56,157 nt of DNA from Actinomycetes bacterium. GTDB taxonomy: Bacteria > Actinomycetota > Acidimicrobiia > Acidimicrobiales > Ilumatobacteraceae. The stretch is from assembly GCA_025356335.1 (NCBI GenBank), contig JANXUF010000116.1, positions 1-56,157 on the forward strand. Reading direction: 5' to 3'. Both the position numbers and the translations under genes were made by a program. The number at the start of each line of letters is the position of its first letter. The first letter of the stretch is position 1. Below are positions 34,436 to 42,839 of the stretch, in pieces. A model generated the notes under the pieces. The model made no database searches. It saw nothing but the letters and a program-made list of their open reading frames with translations, and was not told where the DNA came from.

Positions 34436-35307
34436 TTGGGCCTGAATCCGTAGACGCGACGTGCTGTGCCACCGAAGATCGCTGAGCCGTCGGCTGGAGA
34501 TGTTCCAGCGAGGAGTTCCTCCGCGGTCGCGACCCAACGCTGGTAATCACTGGCCAGAAGGCACACGGGCCAGTCGGAGCCGAACATCAACCTGTTCGGT
34601 CCGAAGGCTTGCAGTACAACTTCCACGGCCGGCCGCAGGTCGTCGGGTGTCCAAGTCCTCCAGGATGCCTCGGTCACAAGGCCTGACAACTTGGCCGAAA
34701 CGTTGTCATGCTTGGCGAGGGTGAGCATGAGGGTTGCCCAGTGACTGATGTCCGCGCCCTTCGCGAGCGTCGGCTTTCCCAAGTGGTCGAGTACAAATTG
34801 CAACGAGGGGAGATCCCTGACCACACGGACAGCGGCATCCCAATGTGGCCGCGTGATCAGCAGGTCGAACGCGAGACCGGCATCGGACACCGTGGCGAGG
34901 CCGCGCCGAACCGACGGCCGATCCAGGAAGGCTGGATCGGCCTCGTCCTGGACGGCGAAACGTAGACCAACGAGGTGTTCGCCACCGGGTTGATCGCGAT
35001 ACGACGCGATCGTCGCATCAAGCGCTGGGTCTTCTAGGTCTGCCCATCCGACAACCCCGGCGATCAGTTTCTCTCGCGCTGCAATATCCAGAAGGTGTTC
35101 GGTTTCCCTGACTTTCGCGACCGTCTGGACGAGCACGGTCTGTGCTATCCCAGCTCTTGTTGTTTCCGGGTGCAGCTCAACGTTGCCGAAGTCGCCGTTG
35201 ATCGCATCCATCCTTTCGTCGAGCCAGGTTTGGGGAGTGCGCGCCTGTTCGAAGATGTGGTGATGGGCGTCGACGCGGCCGGCAGCGTTCGCTTCGACGG
35301 CTTCCAT
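34432..35307 (-). CDS. Amidohydrolase-family lactonase, probable L-fucono-1,5-lactonase
   Basis: From the ATG at 35307, chosen for its AAAGGA Shine-Dalgarno, this 291-residue TIM-barrel hydrolase has RVDAHHHIFE (metal His 15 and 17), WADLEDP, LRFAVQDE, FVLDHLGKP and FGSDWPV with the metal Asp. This COG3618-type family includes L-fuconolactonase and L-rhamnono-lactonase. It hydrolyses the sugar lactone to the acid. It lies between the mutarotase and the dehydrogenase. Confidence 0.9.
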   Translation of the reverse strand: MEAVEANAAGRVDAHHHIFEQARTPQTWLDERMDAINGDFGNVELHPETTRAGIAQTVLVQTVAKVRETEHLLDIAAREKLIAGVVGWADLEDPALDATIASYRDQPGGEHLVGLRFAVQDEADPAFLDRPSVRRGLATVSDAGLAFDLLITRPHWDAAVRVVRDLPSLQFVLDHLGKPTLAKGADISHWATLMLTLAKHDNVSAKLSGLVTEASWRTWTPDDLRPAVEVVLQAFGPNRLMFGSDWPVCLLASDYQRWVATAEELLAGTSPADGSAIFGGTARRVYGFRPK

Positions 35308-35371
35308 ACGGTTGATTCCTTTCGACTCGATTGGGATTGTGGACGGATGCAGGGACGGCAACTCAGATGGA

Positions 35372-35716
35372 TCAGTCATGGTGCCAGACTTCGGGGGCCG
35401 GCGCCCATTGCTCGCCGTCGGGCGTGCCGTCAATACGTCCTTGGCACGGATCTGTGAGTGCCCACCATCGCCGGGTCGCAGGATCCGCTGCCATGGTTGC
35501 CATGTCGGCGGCGTAATCGTCACCCAGGTATTCGCAGTAGCCGATGAGCAAATCTTCATGCAGGAAGATCGAGTAGTTGCTGATGTGCGCCGCGTTGATC
35601 GCTGCGGTGACCTCAGGCCACACCTCGGCGTGAAGCTTGAGATACTCCTCACGGTGCTCCGGACGGAGTCTGACGACGGTGGCGAAACGCTGGAGGCGTG
35701 ACGGCTGGCTCGACAT
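35372..35716 (-). CDS. L-rhamnose/L-fucose mutarotase-family protein
   Basis: This 114-residue protein of the RhaM/DUF718 dimeric alpha/beta fold has RFATVVRLRPEHREEYLKLH, the HISNYSIFLH strand, GYCEYLGDDYAADMA and a C-terminal WWALTDPCQ. It interconverts sugar anomers so the dehydrogenase gets its preferred form. It is the promoter-proximal gene of the operon, 64 bp before the lactonase. The promoter must lie between 35717 and the first array repeat at 35960; I could not identify an operator. Confidence 0.88.
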   Translation of the reverse strand: MSSQPSRLQRFATVVRLRPEHREEYLKLHAEVWPEVTAAINAAHISNYSIFLHEDLLIGYCEYLGDDYAADMATMAADPATRRWWALTDPCQGRIDGTPDGEQWAPAPEVWHHD

Positions 35717-35972
35717 TTGCTATTCCTGCTCCCCGCTCGAGACACGCGAGAGGGCGAGCGCTAGGAGAATAATCGCTCCGTAGACAGCATCGATCCAGGC
35801 TGCCTTGACCTGCTCGAGCACGAGCAGGTTGCGGTCGAGCGGGCCCCCAACCAACAGCGGTCACCGACATGGCCGTCCACCGCGACATTGGTGCTGCGGC
35901 AGCGGGTCGCGCACGCCACATACTGCCGGCGGGTTCTGCCGTATTCCCTAGCCCATAGGTGCCGGTAGGTGA

Positions 35973-36038
35973 CACAGAATGACGGCGCAGAACGACGCCG
36001 CGCAGACCACCTCGAACGAGCGCATAACGGCGCATCGG
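35973..36038 (+). repeat. Array repeat 1 (66 bp)
   Basis: Left block CACAGAATGACGGCGCAG, right block AACGGCGCATCGG. A further 13 bp upstream (from 35960, TGCCGGTAGGTGA) match repeat 4 closely. It separates the fucose operon from the nitronate monooxygenase segment. Confidence 0.75.
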
Positions 36039-36204
36039 CTCTGATCACGGGGACCGGTGTGCGGTCCGCGTTTCGCCGCAAGCGCTGGAACAGCCTGAAC
36101 CCGACGTTCGCTGACCGCCGTCCGGGGATTACGCTCGCTCCATCACCAAGCCGCATCCTGCCCTCTCGCGAGCCCAGGCGTTTTGCGACCGCTTCGGCCT
36201 GCGC

Positions 36205-37221
36205 GTGCCGATCCTGCTCGCACCCATGGCGGGCGTCAGTCCGCCGTCACTGTCGATCGCGGTGATGAACGCCGGCGGCCTCGGCGCGTGCGGCGCGCTC
36301 CTGATGCAGCCGCGAGCCATCGTCGACTGGGCCGCCGAAGTTCGCGCCGCAAGCGGCTGCCCGTTCCAGCTCAACCTCTGGATGCCGGACCCCGCACCCG
36401 TGCGCCATACCGCCCGCGAGGACCAAGTCCGCCGCTTCCTCGCTCAGTGGGGCCCACAGGTGCCGAGCACCGCCGGCGACAACGTGCCGGCGGACCTCAC
36501 CGCGCAATGCAACGCACTGTTGGACGCCGATCCGCCGATCGTGTCGTCTGTGATGGGCCTGTATCCACCGGAGGTGGTATCTCGCCTCAAGGCGCAACGC
36601 ATCGCATGGTTCGCCAATGTCTCGACCCTCGCCGAGGCACGCTCGGCAGAGGCGGCGGGCGCCGATGTCGTGGTGGTCCAGGGCATGGAAGCCGGCGGCC
36701 ACCGCGGCAGCTTCGACGCCGCCAGCGCCGAGCGCGAGATGGTGGGGCTGTTCGCCCTGGTGCCAGCGGTGGTCGACGCCGTGCGAATTCCGGTTGTCGC
36801 GACGGGAGGCATCGCCGATGGCCGCAGCGTCGCCGCCGCCCTGCTGCTCGGTGCCAGCGCCGCCCAGATCGGCACCGGTTTCCTGCGCTGCCCCGAGGCC
36901 AAGCTCCACCCAGCGTGGGCCGACGCGCTCGCCGTCACGACGCCGGAAGGTACCGCAGTGAGCCGGGTCTTCAGTGGACGCCCTGGGCGCAGCATCGCGA
37001 CCGACTACCTCCGCGCCGCGACCGCACCGGGTGCCCCCGTGCCTGCCCCGTACCCGGTACAGCGGGGGCTGACCTCGGTGATGCGCGAGGCCGCCAACAA
37101 GGAATCCGACGTCCAACGCATGCAGGCTTGGGCCGGACAGTCCGCCGCCCTCGCCCGCGCCGAGCCTGCGGCCAAAGTCCTGCGCCGCGTCTGGCAGGAC
37201 GCCCAGGCACTCCTGGCCTGA
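36205..37221 (+). CDS. Nitronate monooxygenase-family FMN protein
   Basis: This family oxidises nitronates with FMN and oxygen. Visible motifs are PILLAPMAGVSPPSLSIAV, the active-site GMEAGGHRG, and the phosphate-binding GGIADGRSVAAALLLGASA; the C-terminus FSGRPGRSIATDYL is typical. The listed start is the first standard codon (GTG), but family-like sequence (LSRAQAFCDRFGLR) is encoded in frame back to about 36160 and the frame is open to 36115 without ATG, GTG or TTG. The true start may be non-standard or mutated. It is the first segment of the repeat array. Confidence 0.86.
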   Translation: MPILLAPMAGVSPPSLSIAVMNAGGLGACGALLMQPRAIVDWAAEVRAASGCPFQLNLWMPDPAPVRHTAREDQVRRFLAQWGPQVPSTAGDNVPADLTAQCNALLDADPPIVSSVMGLYPPEVVSRLKAQRIAWFANVSTLAEARSAEAAGADVVVVQGMEAGGHRGSFDAASAEREMVGLFALVPAVVDAVRIPVVATGGIADGRSVAAALLLGASAAQIGTGFLRCPEAKLHPAWADALAVTTPEGTAVSRVFSGRPGRSIATDYLRAATAPGAPVPAPYPVQRGLTSVMREAANKESDVQRMQAWAGQSAALARAEPAAKVLRRVWQDAQALLA

Positions 37222-37273
37222 GCACCCGGGGCAGAGCGCATCCCGAGGTCACATCCGCGCCGTCACCAGCACA

Positions 37274-37339
37274 CACAGAACGCTCAACGCAGAACGCCGA
37301 TGCCACCCGTCGCCCACCACGTCCCGAACGGCGCATCGG
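37274..37339 (+). repeat. Array repeat 2 (66 bp)
   Basis: Left block CACAGAACGCTCAACGCAGA, right block AACGGCGCATCGG. It starts 53 bp after the nitronate monooxygenase stop codon. Confidence 0.78.
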
Positions 37340-37400
37340 GGTGCACCCGATCCGTGGTGGGCGGCCGCCATCGACTCGCTGGCCTGCCGCTGGGAATGTC

Positions 37401-38255
37401 TCAGGTTCCGTGTGGTGGGTTGGCGGCAGCGACGACGGCGTACATCGTGAGAGTCATCGAGAACTGGTCCCGCAAGGCAGCCTCGTGGATTGTCGTGACG
37501 AATCGGTCGCAGTCCGCAGCCGCGAGTTGATTCCTGGCAACGAGATCTTCCGCGAGGCTTCGCATGGAGAGGCATCCATCGGGTGCCGGTGAGTCGTTGG
37601 GGTTCCAAGAGGGCCAGGTTTGCGTGGCCTGGGTGCCTGCGATTGGTTCGAAGCCGACGTCGCGGACGAGATCGTGGAGTCACCGTCCGATGTTGGACGG
37701 TCGGCCTCTCTCGTCGCGCATCGCGTTTCGAACCCGTGCGGCGAGGACGTCGTCGCCGACGTCGATCGCAAAGGTTGACCAGTCGGTGTCGATGAGCGAG
37801 ATACGACCTTGCGGTCGAACCACTCGAGCCATGTCGGCAACGGCAGCAGCAGGATTGTTGAGCCACTGCAGGGTGCGCTCGGAGCGCACGACATCGAACG
37901 AATCATCAGACTCGCCTAACGCGCATGCATCGCCGACAGTAAACCGGACGCGGCACCGTGCGGTGCGTGCATTCGCCTGCGCGACGCGCACCATCTCCGC
38001 GGAGCGGTCGACACCGACGACGTCTCCCCGGATCCCAAGATCCTCTGCAAGGGCGAGTGCTGCCTCGCCGAGACCGCAACCCACATCAAGGAGCCGGAGA
38101 CCACCGCTGAGTGCGAGCTGACTGCGTTCCCAATGACGCAGCCGGCGGATCGCGTCGAGTTCCGCCGTGGTGTTCATCGTGGCGAGGAGCACTGACACGT
38201 TCGGATCTTCGTCAACACTCTGATATCCGAGCCCGTGCGTCTCATTGCCATTCAT
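37401..38255 (-). pseudogene. Class I SAM methyltransferase with in-frame TGA
   Basis: The protein begins MNGNETHGLGYQSVDEDP and has the SAM-binding motif LRLLDVGCGLGEAALALA, the acidic GVDRS and FDVVRSERTLQWL, like small-molecule methyltransferases. A TGA (37680-37682) interrupts it after 191 residues (RPSNIGR-stop). The same frame then continues 92 codons with family-like sequence (LHDLVRDVGFEPI, then DLVARNQLAAADCDRFV) to a natural stop at 37401. A CGA-to-TGA change would explain this. The truncated form keeps the SAM fold but lacks the C-terminal substrate part. Confidence 0.8.
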
Positions 38256-38328
38256 CTCCGCAGACTACGAGTCCCGAGACTGCAGCGCTGGCCGACAGAC
38301 AACACCCCCGGAATCGACACCGACAGCG

Positions 38329-38392
38329 CATAACAGGCGATCAGAACGACGCAGCCGAACACGACGGGAAGTAGCACCGAACGGCGCATCGG
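38329..38392 (+). repeat. Array repeat 3 (64 bp)
   Basis: Left block is the CATAACAGGCGATCAGAACG variant, right block AACGGCGCATCGG. It lies between the reversed methyltransferase and the VOC gene. Confidence 0.72.
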
Positions 38393-38485
38393 CTCGGCCC
38401 ATACCCGGGGGGTAGGTGGCACCGGACCACAGCGATGGGAGCCGCTGATACGCAGCGGGCATGTGCTTCGGGCGAGTCGACGACA

Positions 38486-38877
38486 TCAATGGCTCTGCCG
38501 AGACCGGTCCTTCTCCTTCTGGGCTATCGAGCGCAACACGCAGAACTCGTTGCCCTCCGGGTCGGCCATGACCACCCACGTGACGTCAGTTTGTTCGATG
38601 TCGATGTCGATGCGCCGAGCCCGAGTTTCTCGAGTCGTTGGACTTCGGCTTGCTGGTCGTCTGGACGGAGATCGAAGTGAACTCGGTTCTGGGCGGTCTT
38701 TTCGCTCTGGGACGGCATCAGTCCTAGCCGACGTCCGGATCCGTCCGACGCGAGAAGCAGATGTCCCCCAGAGGGTCCGGTCCACACGTGTTCAAGATCG
38801 AGCGCTTGGCACCAGAACGCGGTCATCGCGTCAAGGTCGACACAGTCGATCATTACACAGTCGACGACGAGCGGCAT
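38486..38877 (-). pseudogene. VOC (glyoxalase-like) protein, frameshifted
   Basis: The first frame reads VDCVMIDCVDLDAMTAFWCQ, ALDLEHVWTGPSGGHLLLAS and NRVHFDLRPDDQQAEVQRLE, a glyoxalase/bleomycin-resistance-like fold. At about 38620, in a CCC run, homology moves to another frame: ARRIDIDIEQTDVTWVVMAD then PEGNEFCVLRS, the usual last strand with its metal Glu. One indel repairs it to about 130 residues. The metal-ligand Glu is lost in the unrepaired product. It shares its array segment with the plus-strand methyltransferase. Confidence 0.8.
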
Positions 38878-39025
38878 TCGGTCATCCTCGCAGCGCCAGC
38901 GGCGCAGCTCATCAACATTTTCAATGGGTGCCGGAGGTCGTCACCGATTGGAGCCTCGTCGCTCCGGCGGCCTGAAGCGTGTGCGCTGAAACTCGATTGT
39001 TTGGAGAACTGCGGGATGCCAGCCT

Positions 39026-39766
39026 TTGTTCGTGCTGAACGACCACTTTGCCGGCGAGGTCGCGGCCCGCTACGACCTCACGCTCGGAGCCATGGGCTCG
39101 CCTGGCGTACTCGGACCAACCGTTGATCTCCTGGCCGAGCTCGCTGGCACGGGCGCCGCACTCGAGATGGCTGTCGGCACTGGGCGGATCGCTCTGCCCC
39201 TCGCCGCTCGGGGCGTACCGGTCAGCAGCATCGAGTTGTCACCCGACATGGTGGCCCAGCTCCGAGCCAAGCCAGGCGGTGACGGCATCCCCGTCACGCT
39301 CGGTGACATGACCACGACTCGGTCGAGGGGTGCGTTCCGGCTCGTCTACCTCGTCTTCAACACGATCGGCAACGTCGAAACCCAGGATCGACAGGTCGCT
39401 TGCTTCGAGAACGCTGCTGCCCATCTCGAGCCTGGTGGCTGCTTCGTGATCGAGATGGCGGTACCGGACCTACGCCGTCTCGTTCCGGGTCAAGACGCCA
39501 TCGTGTACGCCCACGCGCCGGGCTACGTCGGCTACGACCGCTACGACGATCTCGTCGCCCAGCACGCCGTCTCCCACCATTTCGTCGCCGACGGGTCCGG
39601 TGTGCATGAGGTTCGGACACCATGGCGGTACGTCTGGCCCTCCGAGCTCGACCTGATGGCGAGATTGGCCGGCCTCAAGTTGGCCAACAGGTGGGCAGAC
39701 TGGAACCGCTCGCCATTCACCGGCGACAGCCCGTCACACGTGTCCGTCTGGCAGAAGCAGCCGTAG
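39026..39766 (+). CDS. Class I SAM-dependent methyltransferase
   Basis: This 246-residue protein has the SAM motif I ALEMAVGTGRIALPLA, acidic motif SSIELSPDMVAQL, motif LVYLVFNTIGNV, and C-terminal beta strands ending HVSVWQKQP. The substrate is unknown. The start is a TTG; a GTG two codons later is equally possible and no Shine-Dalgarno is evident. It ends 51 bp before array repeat 4, the position expected of a cassette gene. Confidence 0.87.
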   Translation: MFVLNDHFAGEVAARYDLTLGAMGSPGVLGPTVDLLAELAGTGAALEMAVGTGRIALPLAARGVPVSSIELSPDMVAQLRAKPGGDGIPVTLGDMTTTRSRGAFRLVYLVFNTIGNVETQDRQVACFENAAAHLEPGGCFVIEMAVPDLRRLVPGQDAIVYAHAPGYVGYDRYDDLVAQHAVSHHFVADGSGVHEVRTPWRYVWPSELDLMARLAGLKLANRWADWNRSPFTGDSPSHVSVWQKQP

Positions 39767-39816
39767 CGAGACGTGCATCGGGCGACGGGCAACGCCTGAA
39801 AAGTGCCCGTAGGAGA

Positions 39817-39883
39817 CACAGAACGCGCGGCGCAGATTCGCGATGCGTGCCTGCGTGGCCACGCGCTCAGATCGGCGCATCGG
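39817..39883 (+). repeat. Array repeat 4 (67 bp)
   Basis: Left block CACAGAACGCGCGGCGCAGA, right block GATCGGCGCATCGG, here preceded by TGCCCGTAGGAGA as in repeat 1. It starts 51 bp after the methyltransferase stop. Confidence 0.78.
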
Positions 39884-40075
39884 CTCGCGGTCAGTCGCGC
39901 CCCGACCCATTCCATCGGGTGCAGCTTTTCCGCAAGTCTCGGGCTAAACCAGCAAGGCCAGGCAGAAGCGTGACGCGACCTGTGCGGCGACGTTGAAGGG
40001 CGCAGCGATATGTTCAGCTCGTCCGAGATCGCCCCGACCAACGCCGTGCTTCGCCGATCGGCGCTTGAGGGCCGG

Positions 40076-41065
40076 TCAGTCGAGGGATCGAAGGAACCGC
40101 ACGAGGATCTCCGATACCTGTTCGGCGCGCTCTTGCTGGATCCAGTGGCCGGCGCCTGCGAAGACTTCGAACTCGCGCAGATCGGGCAACACCTGGCGCA
40201 TGCCGTCGAGTGCCTCCGGCGTGTTGCCGGCGATCAGATCGTGCTGGCCTGCTAGGTAGCAGACCGGCTGGCGGATGGTGGCGCCGAAGAAGGGCGCCAG
40301 GATCGACGGCAGGAGGTCGATGTTGCGGTACCAGTTCAGGCCGCCGCGGAAACCCGAGCGAGACAGCTCGCCGACGTAGAAGTCGACGTCTGCTTCGGTG
40401 AGCCACGACGGCAGACGTCCCGGCATGACGAACTGCTCGATCAACGTCTCGCCGGCAGGGAAGTGGCCGTCGGCACCTTCGGTCGCCAACCCGTCGGTGA
40501 CAATGTCACCGGACACGCTGTAGAGGAAACCCACGACGCTGCGGCGAACGTCGGCCTCGAGCTCCGCTTCCGCCAGGCCGGGTTCCTGAAAGTAGAGGCG
40601 GTAGTAGTTGCGATCGCCCGCGACCATGCGCGACACGTCGCTGATCGTCACGCCCTCGGGCATGGCACCGAACGGCGGCGTGAACGGCACGCTCATCGCT
40701 GCGACGGCGCGGAAAACATCCGGACGCATGAGCGCGCTGTACCACGCGACCGGCGCGCCCCAGTCGTGGCCGACGACGACCGCCTGCTGTTCACCGAGCG
40801 CCGCCACGACGCCCACCACGTCGCCGATCAGTTCGCTGAGTGAGTACGCCGAGATTTCGGCAGGCTTGCTGGTCCCCCCATACCCGCGCATGTCCATCGC
40901 AACGGCGTGGTAGCCGGCGGCGGCCACCGCTGGCAGCTGATGACGCCACGAGTACCACGACTCGGGAAAGCCATGGCAGAAGAGCACCAGCGGGCCCTCT
41001 CCCATCTCGGCAAGATGGACGGACAAACCGTTTGCTTCGACAGTGCGATGGGTGATCGATGACAT
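40076..41065 (-). CDS. Epoxide hydrolase-family alpha/beta hydrolase
   Basis: This 329-residue enzyme has the oxyanion motif HGFPESWYSWRHQ (31 onward), nucleophile D101 in VVGHDWGAPVAW, cap-domain tyrosines (NYYRLYFQEPG, NWYRN), and the catalytic His in GAGHWIQQE. It would open epoxides to diols. I start at the ATG at 41065. It is encoded against the direction of the array repeats and fills its own segment between repeats 4 and 5. Confidence 0.92.
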   Translation of the reverse strand: MSSITHRTVEANGLSVHLAEMGEGPLVLFCHGFPESWYSWRHQLPAVAAAGYHAVAMDMRGYGGTSKPAEISAYSLSELIGDVVGVVAALGEQQAVVVGHDWGAPVAWYSALMRPDVFRAVAAMSVPFTPPFGAMPEGVTISDVSRMVAGDRNYYRLYFQEPGLAEAELEADVRRSVVGFLYSVSGDIVTDGLATEGADGHFPAGETLIEQFVMPGRLPSWLTEADVDFYVGELSRSGFRGGLNWYRNIDLLPSILAPFFGATIRQPVCYLAGQHDLIAGNTPEALDGMRQVLPDLREFEVFAGAGHWIQQERAEQVSEILVRFLRSLD

Positions 41066-41512
41066 CGAGTCAGCGTAGATCGCCCGGGACAGCCGCCGTT
41101 CCGCCGGTCTCGCCATCGCCCCGGGATGTCAGGAGCGGAGCTTGACGCCGGACGTGGCGGCGAAGTCGTCGTCGTACTCGTTGTCGCCGTCCCATGCGCC
41201 TATGGCCACTCAGGCCTCCTTCGCATCACCCAGCTCCTCCTCGCAAAATCGCACAGAACGCGCGGCGCAGAAGGACGTTGACTTGAGCCATGCTGGACGC
41301 AACAGATCGGCGCATCGGTCGCGGCTCCGGTGTCGGTTTGGTGACACTCCCGTCGGGACGGGGCCCACGCGTGCGGCACGTTCAGGAGGCCTCCGATCGA
41401 CAACGCAGGTCAGCGCGATCGTCACTCCGCATCGGCGCCGCCAGCACCGCATTGCGCTGGCGGCGCCGTCGATCACCAGTTTTGTCGAGTCGCATCGTGA
41501 TATCATGATGTC
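41066..41512. other. Intergenic region containing array repeat 5 (447 bp)
   Basis: Apart from repeat 5 and the likely promoter of the RHH-Doc pair (GTGATATCATGATGTCATG just before 41513, with a TGATATCATGA-type inverted repeat that could be an antitoxin operator), I see nothing in it. Confidence 0.5.
41252..41318 (+). repeat. Array repeat 5 (67 bp)
   Basis: The left block is identical to repeat 4 over 20 bp; right block GATCGGCGCATCGG. It lies between the reversed epoxide hydrolase and the RHH-Doc pair. Confidence 0.78.
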
Positions 41513-41722
41513 ATGCCGAAGCAGACGACCGTACGGTTGCCCGACGACCTGGCCGATGACGCAGAAGCTGTCGCCCGAGTCCGAGGCGACAGCGTCAACC
41601 AAGTCATCATCGACGCACTCGCCGCCGAAATCGAACGCGTCCGCTCCGACGCCGACTTCACCGCGCGCGCCAAGAAGCTGCTTGAGCGCGACCGGGAGAT
41701 CCTCGACCGCCTCGCGAAGTGA
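41513..41722 (+). CDS. Ribbon-helix-helix antitoxin
   Basis: This 69-residue protein starts KQTTVRLPDDLADDAEAVAR, a ribbon-helix-helix strand and helix, then SVNQVIIDALAAEIERV. The C-terminal helix (ADFTARAKKLLERDREILDR) should wrap the toxin. It overlaps the toxin gene by four bases (GTGA). A TGATATCATGA inverted repeat just upstream is a likely operator for autorepression. It is the antitoxin of the array's last segment. Confidence 0.88.
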   Translation: MPKQTTVRLPDDLADDAEAVARVRGDSVNQVIIDALAAEIERVRSDADFTARAKKLLERDREILDRLAK

Positions 41723-42120
41723 CCCGCTACCTCAGCCTCGCTGAGTTCTGGTATCTCGCCGAGCACGTCACAGGCATCAACGCCGCAACGCTCATCAAGG
41801 CCAGCCGCGTCGAACTCGCTGACTCCGCACTCCACGCACCGCGAGCCGGATTCGGCGAAACCGAGTTCTACCCAGACCCGTTCGACAAGGCAGCGGTACT
41901 CGCCTGTCGGATCGCGTGGAACCATCCGCTGCCTGACGGCAACAAGCGAGCGGCATGGGCGTGCCTCGTGTTGTTCATCGACCTCAACGACGGGTCATGG
42001 AACGACAAGAAACCCGACCCTGACGACGCAGTCGAAGCGATGCTCGACGTTGCGGCGCGAAAGGTCGACGAGGCGTGGCTCGCGATTTGGCTGCGCGAAC
42101 GGGTCACCTTCTCGGCCTGA
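41719..42120 (+). CDS. doc: Doc-type (Fic-fold) toxin
   Basis: This 133-residue Fic-fold protein has the catalytic motif HPLPDGNKR at 69-77 (Doc consensus HPFxDGNKR) and short Doc-type length. Doc toxins phosphorylate elongation factor Tu and stop translation. It begins inside the antitoxin stop and should be made only in fixed ratio to it. The motif looks intact, so the pair may be active. Confidence 0.92.
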   Translation: MTRYLSLAEFWYLAEHVTGINAATLIKASRVELADSALHAPRAGFGETEFYPDPFDKAAVLACRIAWNHPLPDGNKRAAWACLVLFIDLNDGSWNDKKPDPDDAVEAMLDVAARKVDEAWLAIWLRERVTFSA

Positions 42121-42218
42121 GTCCGGATCCTGCTCGGCAATCACCGATCGAAACCGCTCGCGACGAGCGCGCTTCCGGCGATGCGAACAGAGCGGGTCGA
42201 TCGACGTCCAGAGGCACC

Positions 42219-42282
42219 CATAACATCAGCGCAGATTCGCAGGCACCATTCACCGCGTGGCCCACACAGATCGGCGCATCCG
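42219..42282 (+). repeat. Array repeat 6 (64 bp)
   Basis: Left block CATAACATCAGCGCAGATTC, right block GATCGGCGCATCCG. It follows the toxin gene by about 100 bp and is the last copy seen. Confidence 0.72.
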
Positions 42283-42369
42283 CCCTGGCATCTGCTGCGG
42301 TTACGCAGCGATCGGCGCGGCAGTCACACCCGGGGGTCCACCACGGTGAGCGTTGCTCTTAAGGAAGGA

Positions 42370-42735
42370 CTACACGTGGTAGGTCTGGTTCTTGGGGAGG
42401 GTGCGGTCGAGTATCTGTTGAGCAGCGGCCAGCCGGTAGCCGTAGTTGGCGTCCTCGTCGTCAACAACCTGGCGCAGCAGCGCCACCGCCGCATACGTCG
42501 ATTCACGTAGCAACTCGTGCGCTTTGGTCATGGTGCGGCGGATGCGCTCTTCGTGGACGGCGTGCGGCACAACGGCGCGAGGTCGCCCGACCCATTTACC
42601 GTTGCTCGCCTTCTTCTGCCCACGCCAGATTTCTTCGTCGTCCCACGTGGTCAAGTCAACGTGGCCGAGAAACAAAGCCGTGTTGGTTTTTGAGAGGCGC
42701 ACCTTGGCACGGCCGTCTACAGACACCTTCGTCAT
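42370..42735 (-). CDS. Phage-like protein, possibly small-terminase-like (121 aa)
   Basis: From the ATG at 42735, after a strong Shine-Dalgarno (AAGGAG), this 121-residue protein has a beta-rich N-terminus (VRLSKTNTALFLGHVDLTTW) and a helical C-terminal half (IRRTMTKAHELLRESTYAAV, LLRQVVDD, RLAAAQQILDRTLPK) like the ends of some phage small terminase or DNA-packaging proteins. I do not recognise a family with certainty. It is divergent from the plus-strand block of small genes that starts at 42840. Confidence 0.6.
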   Translation of the reverse strand: MTKVSVDGRAKVRLSKTNTALFLGHVDLTTWDDEEIWRGQKKASNGKWVGRPRAVVPHAVHEERIRRTMTKAHELLRESTYAAVALLRQVVDDEDANYGYRLAAAQQILDRTLPKNQTYHV

Positions 42736-42839
42736 TCGCACAACTCCTTCAATAAGGGCCTTAAGCCCGTCTCTAAGAGTGAAGGGTATAGCGTTCGATC
42801 CGGTAACAATCTGTAACAATGTTGAAAGGGTCAGTGTCC

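Larger units (their letters stand above)
35960..42282 (+). other. Array of six same-orientation repeats delimiting five gene segments (cassette-like array)
   Basis: Six elements of 64-67 bp share a left block (consensus CACAGAACGCGCGGCGCAGA, or CATAAC-type variants) and a right block (CGGCGCATCGG, preceded by AAC or GAT), with an unconserved middle of about 30 bp. They lie at 35973, 37274, 38329, 39817, 41252 and 42219. Each interval holds one or two small accessory genes. Plus-strand genes end 50-100 bp before the next repeat. Orientation is constant even where genes are reversed. No recombinase gene is in view. Confidence 0.7.

Noticed and set aside
32585..34537. Single 650-residue AKR-GntR fusion protein
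   Set aside because: The real AKR C-terminus is present in another frame, and the GntR gene has its own Shine-Dalgarno, so the fusion results from an indel.
35973..36038. Classic integron attC site
   Set aside because: The length and variable core fit, but the end boxes do not match RYYYAAC and GTTRRRY and the two ends are not clearly complementary, so I call the array only cassette-like.
35973..42282. CRISPR array
   Set aside because: The repeats are about 1.0-1.5 kb apart with genes between them, and there is no short regular spacer pattern or cas gene.
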